Positions 18,129-25,060 of a stretch of DNA of 60,993 nucleotides are shown here, one piece after another (position 1 is the stretch's first letter; every line of letters begins with the position of its first letter). Made by a program: the position numbers and the translations under genes. A model generated the notes under the pieces. The model saw only the letters and a program-made list of their open reading frames with translations, did not search any database and had not been told where the DNA came from. The DNA is from Afipia sp. (GTDB taxonomy: Bacteria > Pseudomonadota > Alphaproteobacteria > Rhizobiales > Xanthobacteraceae): NCBI GenBank assembly GCA_017308595.1, contig JAFKER010000021.1, positions 1-60,993 of the forward strand, in the 5' to 3' direction.

Positions 18129-19519
18129 GCAAGCCGCGACAATCACGGAACGGCACAACAGTCGTCGGCCCATCCGCGCGGGAGCGAGTCCCTTCAAACG
18201 GATCTGGTGGCCCGGCCATTCGGAAGCTGCGCTGCGCGGTTTATACTCGCAAGTCCACCGAAGAAGGTCTCGAGATGGAGTTCAACTCTTTGGACGCGCA
18301 GCGCGAGGCCTGTGAGGCTTATGTCGCGAGCCAGCGCGCAGAAGGTTGGGTTTTGGTCAACAACCGCTATGACGACGGCGGGTTCTCTGGTGGCACGCTG
18401 GAACGCCCCGCCCTGAAGCGGCTACTTGCGGACATCGAAGCCGGTCTGGTCGATGTCGTAGTGGTTTATAAGATCGATCGCCTGTCCCGATCGCTGCTCG
18501 ACTTCTCAAGGCTGGTTGAGGTGTTCGACCGGCAGAACGTGACGTTCGTCTCGGTCACTCAGTCCTTCAACACCACTACCTCAATGGGCCGACTGACCCT
18601 TAACGTTCTTCTGTCCTTCGCCCAATTCGAACGCGAGGTGATCGGCGAGCGCATCCGAGACAAGTTCGCCGCCTCTCGCAAGAAGGGCATGTGGATGGGT
18701 GGTTGGGCGCCCCTTGGCTATGAGGTTAAGGACAGAAAACTGGTGATCAACGAGCGGGACGCTCAGCGGGTCCGGGCAATCTTCAAACGGTTCGTTCAGT
18801 TGAAGTCCGCAACACTGGTGGCAAAGGAACTGGTCGCTGAGCGTGCAACCAACCGCTACGGCCACCTGCTAGATAAAAAGGTCCTCTACAAGCTCATCAA
18901 CAATCGAACCTATATCGGAGAGGCCGTTCACAAGGGCGTCTCGTATCCGGGTGAGCACCAACCGATCATTGAGCGCAGCCTATGGGATCAAGCCCACTCG
19001 ATCCTGAAGGAAAGTCCGCGTAAGCGCGCCGCGGCCGTTCGAGGACGAACGCCTGCTTTGTTGAGGGGCATGCTGTTCGGCTCCGCAGGCGAAGCTATGA
19101 CACCCACTCACACCCGCAAGTCCGGCAGGCTCTATCGATACTATGTCAGCCAATCCGCGATGAAGGGAACCGGCGCCCCCGCGGTTAGACAGGTTCCCGC
19201 CGCCGAGATCGAGAAGATCGTTGTCGACCAGGTCCGGGCCCTCCTTCTGACACCAGAGATGATCGTCCAAACTTGGAAGGCGGCCCGCAAAACCTCAAAG
19301 AACTTGACCGAGAACGATGTCCGAACCGCTTTGACAGACTTCGAATCGTTATGGGCTGAACTATTCCCTGCCGAGCAGGCACGCCTCATCCAGCTGCTTG
19401 TTGATCGCGTACAGATACAATCCGACGGGATCGATATTCGGCTTCGCGTAGACGGAATGACATCGTTGTTTGGAGAACTCAGCGGCCAAACGAATATGGA
19501 TGGAGATAAGGCCGCATGA
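18125..19519 (+). CDS. Large serine recombinase (integrase)
   Basis: The resolvase catalytic domain is intact: YTRKSTEEG with the nucleophilic Ser at residue 44, DRLSRSLLDF, and FEREVIGERIRDK. It is followed by the recombinase domain (GWAPLGYEV to NNRTYIGEAVHKGV) and the zinc-ribbon-like region (TPTHTRKSGRLYRYYVSQ). The protein is about 464 residues long, complete for the family. Such enzymes integrate and excise mobile DNA at short att sites, usually close to their own gene. The start at 18125 overlaps the DUF2924 stop and avoids the unlikely extension from 18080. Confidence 0.93.
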   Translation: MSKPRQSRNGTTVVGPSARERVPSNGSGGPAIRKLRCAVYTRKSTEEGLEMEFNSLDAQREACEAYVASQRAEGWVLVNNRYDDGGFSGGTLERPALKRLLADIEAGLVDVVVVYKIDRLSRSLLDFSRLVEVFDRQNVTFVSVTQSFNTTTSMGRLTLNVLLSFAQFEREVIGERIRDKFAASRKKGMWMGGWAPLGYEVKDRKLVINERDAQRVRAIFKRFVQLKSATLVAKELVAERATNRYGHLLDKKVLYKLINNRTYIGEAVHKGVSYPGEHQPIIERSLWDQAHSILKESPRKRAAAVRGRTPALLRGMLFGSAGEAMTPTHTRKSGRLYRYYVSQSAMKGTGAPAVRQVPAAEIEKIVVDQVRALLLTPEMIVQTWKAARKTSKNLTENDVRTALTDFESLWAELFPAEQARLIQLLVDRVQIQSDGIDIRLRVDGMTSLFGELSGQTNMDGDKAA

Positions 19520-19956
19520 CGCCGAAACTGAACATCTCCACCACATCCGCTTCACGGCCAACCTTGAGTAAAGATGGTCGGACGCTTACGATTCATATAC
19601 CGGTGACCTTTCGCGTGCAGGGCGGCCGCAAGCAGATCGTTACACCGCCAGATGCAACACCGTGGATGCGGCCGGCAGCACGCGTCGACAACACGATGGT
19701 CAAAGCACTCGTCCGCGCCCACCGTTGGCGAGATATGCTCGAAAAGGGAAAGTACACGACGATACGGGAACTCGCTAAGGCCGAGACAATAAATGAATCA
19801 TACCTTTGTCGGGTCCTTCGGCTTGCTCTTCTATCGCCGCAGATTGTCGAATCTATCCTGTCTGGACAGCAACCCGCGTGGCTCGAGCTGGAAGACCTGC
19901 TCAAGCCGATGCCGAGCATATGGTCGACGCAAATCGCATCTTGGGAAAGGTCGTAA
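19516..19956 (+). CDS. Recombinase-operon accessory protein with HTH segment
   Basis: The 146-residue protein has an N-terminal strand region (TLTIHIPVTFRVQGGRKQIV) and a C-terminal helix-turn-helix-like segment (TTIRELAKAETINESYLCRV, LRLALLSPQIVESILSGQQP) resembling a ParB-like DNA-binding helix pair. It regularly follows DUF2924 and the serine recombinase in rhizobial islands. The start overlaps the recombinase stop by 4 bases. A role in recombination directionality or control is plausible but not shown. Confidence 0.7.
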   Translation: MTPKLNISTTSASRPTLSKDGRTLTIHIPVTFRVQGGRKQIVTPPDATPWMRPAARVDNTMVKALVRAHRWRDMLEKGKYTTIRELAKAETINESYLCRVLRLALLSPQIVESILSGQQPAWLELEDLLKPMPSIWSTQIASWERS

Positions 19957-20048
19957 GATCATCCCATCGGTTCGCACATTACTCCTGCGGAATCTCGCTC
20001 TGATCAAGAGTTGATAGGATGCTCGCTATTACGGCGCATCGATTCGTT

Positions 20049-22022
20049 TCATAGCCCTTCGATTCCGCAGGCCATCAAAAACTCCGCGGTACCGTCGTAG
20101 AATGAGGACGGCCGGGTCGCGTCCCCCGCGTCGCCAGGCGGCACATAAATGACGAATCCTTGCCGCGCTCGGGTGAGTAGAACGCGATAGGCGTTCGTCA
20201 AGTAAATCTTGCGATTCTCATCTTTGACGTTCTGCCACTTCGTACCGGTGAAACGATGGTAACTCCAACGGCCATCGATCGCGCGCAGATCAGCGTCCCA
20301 ACACACTCCAACCCAATCCAACTCCAAGCCCTGGATATCGAATTCCGTCGCAGGATCTTCGAGATAGAATGATGACCGAACATCGTCTTTGCCGTTTAAG
20401 AACCAATGTGTTGCATCAATCTTTTCGCGCACATTGATTCCGTGGGGTTTCAATCGAGAAGCGCCAGACGAAGCAACAAGACCTATTCGTTCGGTTCCTC
20501 TGGCTTGTTCGCGGAGCCATCGACGGGCCGCCGGCAGGTCACGTGTGATCCGAATAGAATACGTATTCTTGATCTGATTATGTAGTTTCTTTGCTTCTGC
20601 AATTTCGCCCGCCACAACTGCGCCGACAAATTCTGAGAGTTTTTCAGCTCGAAACGACCTCACCGAAACCGCCAGATGTAAGTGATCAAATTCTCTCACC
20701 TCTGATCCCTTCAATACGGCATGCAGGTCTTTGCCCCAGCGATAATCACGATGTGTAAGTTGTTTTGAGACGAAGACCTTCCACTGAGGAAAATGCGTTT
20801 TTAACGCATCAAACCATTCCGTCAGTCCAGCTTCTCCCGCATTGATCTCCTGACCGCCGCCAATGAGGCAAACCACCGTGCACCAGCCACTGTGCCGGTC
20901 CATCACGCTGATTAAGAACTCCGGCTCCGACATCGCGAAGTCAGAAAGCCCCTTCTTTCGACTCATAAAATTCGCGAGATGGCTTCGATCCCACGCCCTT
21001 TGCGCTTCATCGAATACAGCAACGCGCTCTGGCGGCGCTGCCGGAATACGCAAGCTCTCGTCGCGAAAGTGCATGATGTTCTGAATGAAGCCTTTAACTC
21101 TTCGGGCAGCCTCTGCCTTAGTTACCTGCCCTTCTTTTCCCTTCGACTGATCATGTTGATCTCTAGCGAGCGCCTCGCGAAGCACATCGACCAAAGGTCC
21201 GTTTCCAGAAAGGAAAACAGCGTTCTCGTCTTTGTGCGCTTCAGCACGCTGCGTCACAAGATTAAGACCTGCAAGTGTTTTACCAGCGCCTGGCACGCCT
21301 GTCACAAAACAGATTGCCTTGTGACCGCAAGCTTTCGCATCTTCGATAATTGTTGCGAGGCACGTTGCGGTTTGGTTCAGATTTATCGCGCTCGCGTCGG
21401 ATCGGGTAATTTCATCGACGCGATGGCCACGATACAGCGCTTGCGCAGCTTCGATGATCGTTGGCGTGGGCTTGTATCCGCTTTTAGACCAGACAACCGG
21501 GTCGATAATTCTACGTGGAATAGCCGAGGTAGCAATTGATTGGATTAACTTAGCGAGACCTAATCCGTTTGTTACAATTGGCTCTGCTACTTTGTCAGCG
21601 GACCAAACTATCTTGCCCTCAACAGCGTTAGCACCCGTCGCCAAAACGATTGGAACGACGTACTCTTCGTGACTTCCAGCATGGAAGTTTTTCAGGTCAA
21701 GCGCGTAATCGACGACCTGGTCCTTGGCGGCGCGATCGAACCGCTCGGAGCCAACCTTGAATTCTAATACAAAGATGCATCCATCGTAGACGATGATATT
21801 ATCTGCTCTCTTGCCCATTCTGGGGATTGCAAACTCAAATGCAATCCAGCCTTCATTCAAGTTCGCTAACTCTCGCTGCAAAAGTCGGATTTGACCGATC
21901 CACGCATTGATTTGAAGACCGTCAACATTCTGAGAGCATTCTGCCAAATGACCGGAAATCGCGTGAGGGTTTTCATCGACAAATTTTTGAATATCAGCAG
22001 AGTAATATGCAGGCAGCATCAA
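20049..22022 (-). CDS. DUF2075 ATPase/helicase with N-terminal PD-(D/E)XK-like domain
   Basis: The N-terminal part shows a restriction-nuclease-like core: an Asp in GKRADNIIVYDG and Glu-Lys in FVLEFKVG (about residues 70-95). The central DUF2075 ATPase has Walker A TGVPGAGKT near residue 242 and Walker B VAVFDEAQRAWD. The C-terminus has the UvrD-like closing motif NAYRVLLTRARQGFVIYVP. Proteins of this build occur in defence islands and are presumed nuclease-helicases. It lies 23 bases downstream of the HNH-RecQ gene on the same strand and is probably its partner. The substrate is unknown. Confidence 0.8.
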   Translation of the reverse strand: MMLPAYYSADIQKFVDENPHAISGHLAECSQNVDGLQINAWIGQIRLLQRELANLNEGWIAFEFAIPRMGKRADNIIVYDGCIFVLEFKVGSERFDRAAKDQVVDYALDLKNFHAGSHEEYVVPIVLATGANAVEGKIVWSADKVAEPIVTNGLGLAKLIQSIATSAIPRRIIDPVVWSKSGYKPTPTIIEAAQALYRGHRVDEITRSDASAINLNQTATCLATIIEDAKACGHKAICFVTGVPGAGKTLAGLNLVTQRAEAHKDENAVFLSGNGPLVDVLREALARDQHDQSKGKEGQVTKAEAARRVKGFIQNIMHFRDESLRIPAAPPERVAVFDEAQRAWDRSHLANFMSRKKGLSDFAMSEPEFLISVMDRHSGWCTVVCLIGGGQEINAGEAGLTEWFDALKTHFPQWKVFVSKQLTHRDYRWGKDLHAVLKGSEVREFDHLHLAVSVRSFRAEKLSEFVGAVVAGEIAEAKKLHNQIKNTYSIRITRDLPAARRWLREQARGTERIGLVASSGASRLKPHGINVREKIDATHWFLNGKDDVRSSFYLEDPATEFDIQGLELDWVGVCWDADLRAIDGRWSYHRFTGTKWQNVKDENRKIYLTNAYRVLLTRARQGFVIYVPPGDAGDATRPSSFYDGTAEFLMACGIEGL

Positions 22023-22045
22023 TCATCCTGTCATTTCGTAAAACA

Positions 22046-23734
22046 CTATCGGCGCCTTGGGCCGCATGAGCCAAGCACTTTCCGTATGAAGTTTAGTTTC
22101 CCTTGCTGCGCTATGAAGGCTTGATGGCAGCCATCGCAGCAAGCAACTTGACTCTGATTGCGCCCAGCGTCGGCAAAGATCCACTCCATAATGCGCGTCG
22201 ATATGCTCTTTCTCGCAACCTTCTCGGGGCCCTTGAAGTGGCCAACCAGCGCATTACGGAAGCAGGAGCTATTACCCGCCATGTTGGCCATGACAGCAAT
22301 CTGCTCGTGCTTGTGCCGCAACGCGGCAGCGGCTGCCTCATCGGTCAGTCTAGCCCCGTTGATAGCTCGCTGCGCCATATATCGCAGCAATCCGATATCT
22401 TCCCTCGCCTCCCCTTCCTCCTGTAGCAGGACAGCGACAGACGGCGCGCCGTCACGACCGGCACGGCCGAATTCTTGAAGGTAGTCTTCGATCGAGGCGG
22501 GATGCTGCCAATGAACCACCATGCGCACATTCGGTACGTCGAGACCCATGCCGAAGGCACTCGTGCAGATAATCCGATCGACCACAGGACGGCTGTCCCC
22601 GATGAAACGCTTGAGTAGTTGCTCGCGCTCCCAGCCATTACGCAGTTGCGAATGATAAAATGGGGTTTCCAATCCCTCGCTAGCAAGATGGGCCTGCAGG
22701 GCCTCCCCAATCTTACGGGTGGGCACGAAAATCATCAGCTTTCCGTCGGCAGGTAACGAAAGGCGACACAGAGCTGCGATGATCGCCGGCCTTTTCTTGA
22801 CGGACGCCTGCCAACGCAGAAGTGCAATGTTGGGCCTATCGACGCCACGAACGAACACTTGCGCTTTGGGAATACCGAGGGAATGAAGAATGCGCTGCTG
22901 CATCTCCGTGCCGGCGGTCGCCGTGAATGCTAGAACCGGAGGAAACCCCAGCGCTTCTCTCACTTCCTTGAGCCGACCATATTCTGGCCGAAAGTCTCGA
23001 CCCCATTGATCAACGCAATGAGCCTCATCAATGACCAGAAAACTTGGTCGTATTGCTCGCAGACCCCGTTGCTCAACTTTGCTTTGCACAAAGAACCGCT
23101 CGGGAGCCGTATACAGCAGCTTAAAGACGCCGCATGAGAGCAGTTGATATCGAAGACGTTTCTCATCCGCGTCGAGATCACTATTGATGAAGGTCGCCGG
23201 AATTTTGCGCCGTAGCAGCGAAGAGACCTGCTCTCCCATCAGGGCCTTTAGCGGCGATATGACAACGCTAACACCTTGTCTCAACACAGCAGGCATCTGA
23301 AAGCAAAGGGTCTTGCCGAAGCCTGTGGGGCTGACAACCAGCAATGACTGTCCCGTCAATGCCGCCTGGATAATCGCCATCTGGCCTTCTTTGAAGCGGT
23401 CGAGGCCGAAGAGCCGCAGCACAGGACCAAAGGCCTGGCTTTCGGCGACCACCTCTCCTTCTCGGCCTAGCCAACTTGCTAATCGGATAGCCCAGCGCTC
23501 TATAGCGCGTCGGGCAAGTCTGCCCGCGAGTTTTGGATGGTGCGCTGCGTGGCACCCGTCGCAGAGGGTGACCAGATTTGATGGGTCGTCAGTACCCCCC
23601 GCGGACCGCGGCAGCAGATGATGGACGTCAAAATCTGCGCTTTTAGGGGCTATACCGCACTCCACGCATTTGAAGCCATCCCGCTGAATAACCTGCGCGC
23701 GAACAAGCTTCCACTCGGTTGGTCCGGTTAACAT
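22046..23734 (-). CDS. HNH endonuclease fused to RecQ-type helicase
   Basis: Residues about 8-70 form an HNH nuclease with paired zinc ligands (CVEC, CDGC) and DVHHLLPRSAGGTDDPSNL. A RecQ-type helicase follows: SPTGFGKT (Walker A), VIDEAHCVDQWGRDFRPEY (DEAH and RecQ-specific loop), TATAG, SAFGMGLDVPNV, QEFGRAGRDG. A RecQ zinc module remains (SSCFRNALVGHF, then ACCDGC), but no winged helix or HRDC domain follows: the protein ends about 26 residues later. ATG 23734 is preferred over TTG 23737. Chromosomal RecQ lacks an HNH head, so this is an accessory, probably defence-related enzyme. Confidence 0.87.
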   Translation of the reverse strand: MLTGPTEWKLVRAQVIQRDGFKCVECGIAPKSADFDVHHLLPRSAGGTDDPSNLVTLCDGCHAAHHPKLAGRLARRAIERWAIRLASWLGREGEVVAESQAFGPVLRLFGLDRFKEGQMAIIQAALTGQSLLVVSPTGFGKTLCFQMPAVLRQGVSVVISPLKALMGEQVSSLLRRKIPATFINSDLDADEKRLRYQLLSCGVFKLLYTAPERFFVQSKVEQRGLRAIRPSFLVIDEAHCVDQWGRDFRPEYGRLKEVREALGFPPVLAFTATAGTEMQQRILHSLGIPKAQVFVRGVDRPNIALLRWQASVKKRPAIIAALCRLSLPADGKLMIFVPTRKIGEALQAHLASEGLETPFYHSQLRNGWEREQLLKRFIGDSRPVVDRIICTSAFGMGLDVPNVRMVVHWQHPASIEDYLQEFGRAGRDGAPSVAVLLQEEGEAREDIGLLRYMAQRAINGARLTDEAAAAALRHKHEQIAVMANMAGNSSCFRNALVGHFKGPEKVARKSISTRIMEWIFADAGRNQSQVACCDGCHQAFIAQQGKLNFIRKVLGSCGPRRR

Positions 23735-23903
23735 CAACAGACCTGCGCGGTGCTTGCCGGCCCGCGCGCCCGCAAAATTTGCCGTAGCCCTTGGAAAGGT
23801 CCGTCGCGCAGTTCAATATGATCGGCGTCCCACATATCTATTGTGCTTCATTACAGGCCATTAGTTCGATGACTGTATCAAACTCTGAACTCGACGCCAT
23901 GGT

Positions 23904-24668
23904 GTGGCGCTTGACGTCGAGACGACCGGTCTAGACACGAGCAATGATGAAATTATCGAATTGGGAATGGTGAAGTTCGCCTACCTTCCGTCCGGTGAAA
24001 TCACCCATATCACTGGAATTTTCGAGGCGTTTAATGAGCCCTCCGTATCGATACCATCCGAGATCGTGGAGCTAACTGGGATTACGGACGAACTCGTCGC
24101 GGGACATAAGATTTCGGCGGATGATGTTGATAGCTTTGTCGCAGACGCAGCCATCATCATCGCTCACAATGCGGCTTTCGACCGGCAGTTTAGCGAGCGC
24201 TACTGGTCGACCTTTGAGCACAAAAACTGGGCCTGCTCGGCAACCCAAGTGGAATGGCGTAAGCTGGGCTTTGAAGGATCCCGATTAACATACCTCCTAG
24301 CGGGATGCGGCTACTTTCATCATTCACATCGCGCAGCGGATGATTGCAAAGCGCTGCTGGAAATTTTGTCAATGAAGCCCAATGGGGGTGAGAGCACGGC
24401 ACTTGCGTTACTGCTTGAATCCGCTCGCAAGCCGACAATCCGTATATGGGCCGAGCAATCTCCTTTCGACCTTCGTGACACGCTGAAGAAGCGCAAGTAT
24501 CGCTGGAATGACGGGTCCGACGGCCGGCCCAAAGCTTGGTATGTTGATGCCGCGGAAGCCAAGCAGACCGATGAGCTCAATTTTTTGCGCGATGAGATCT
24601 ATCAGTGTGACGTCGACCTTCTCATCAATCGGATCACCGCTGCCCAAAGGTTCTCGAAGCGGGTCTGA
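23904..24668 (+). CDS. DnaQ-like 3'-5' exonuclease (DEDDh), probably shortened at the N-terminus
   Basis: The exonuclease motifs are complete: LDVETTGLD (motif I), HNAAFDRQF (motif II) and HRAADDCKALLEIL (motif III). A C-terminal region of about 80 residues (WAEQSPFDLRDTLKKRKYRW) is the shape-recognition tail common in this subfamily. The best start visible is GTG 23904, directly at motif I, whereas relatives carry about 40 more residues. An ATG at 23869 begins MTVSNSELDAM, typical of those relatives, but is out of frame, which suggests a small deletion or frameshift. The enzyme may still work. The gene is divergent from the HNH-RecQ gene. Confidence 0.8.
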   Translation: MALDVETTGLDTSNDEIIELGMVKFAYLPSGEITHITGIFEAFNEPSVSIPSEIVELTGITDELVAGHKISADDVDSFVADAAIIIAHNAAFDRQFSERYWSTFEHKNWACSATQVEWRKLGFEGSRLTYLLAGCGYFHHSHRAADDCKALLEILSMKPNGGESTALALLLESARKPTIRIWAEQSPFDLRDTLKKRKYRWNDGSDGRPKAWYVDAAEAKQTDELNFLRDEIYQCDVDLLINRITAAQRFSKRV

Positions 24669-25060
24669 CGCTCGATATTCATAGAAATCGACTCGCCTAT
24701 TGAGTATTATGGAAGCTTGGCTCGTTGCGATGCAAACTCATCTTTCTAACGCGCTTTCTGCAATTTATTTTCGGTTGAGCTCGTCAGCTATCGCATGCTC
24801 CTTCAGGGCCTTGATGATCTGTTCTTCCGTAAACCTGCTTTTACGCATCGTCTGTCTCCTCGGCGGAGAACGGAAATCCTAACTTAGAATCGCGGGCATT
24901 TCAGGCGGGAGGATCCGTAGACCTGCTCAATTTGGGTATCAAAAGGCAAAATCTCAGTTTGCAAACTTTAAGGTCGTTCACCACAATCGATCGATCCAAT
25001 ACCATTTTTGCTTCGCGGTAAATCGCGAGGAAGCATCTCATAAGACAAGCGAGGGCAACT
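24669..25060. other. Intergenic interval with an IS3 remnant
   Basis: Apart from the transposase remnant at 24765-24848, these 392 bases show no gene. The part after the remnant is AT-rich and should hold the promoter of the downstream TrlF-type gene, whose ATG at 25061 has GAGGG about eight bases upstream. Confidence 0.5.
24765..24848 (-). pseudogene. IS3-family transposase OrfA remnant
   Basis: The leftward frame reads MRKSRFTEEQIIKALKEH and then AIADELNRK before a stop: 27 residues in all. The opening is the hallmark of the IS407-type IS3 OrfA (MRKSRFTEEQII...), which normally runs about 88 residues. The frame breaks from the family after KEH, so this is a deleted scar left by an insertion sequence, with GGAG still present upstream of the ATG. 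It cannot encode an active transposase. Confidence 0.8.

Noticed and set aside
19063-19180. Serine recombinase inactivated by loss of zinc-ribbon cysteines
   Set aside because: The subfamily beside DUF2924 normally lacks these cysteines, and the catalytic residues are intact.
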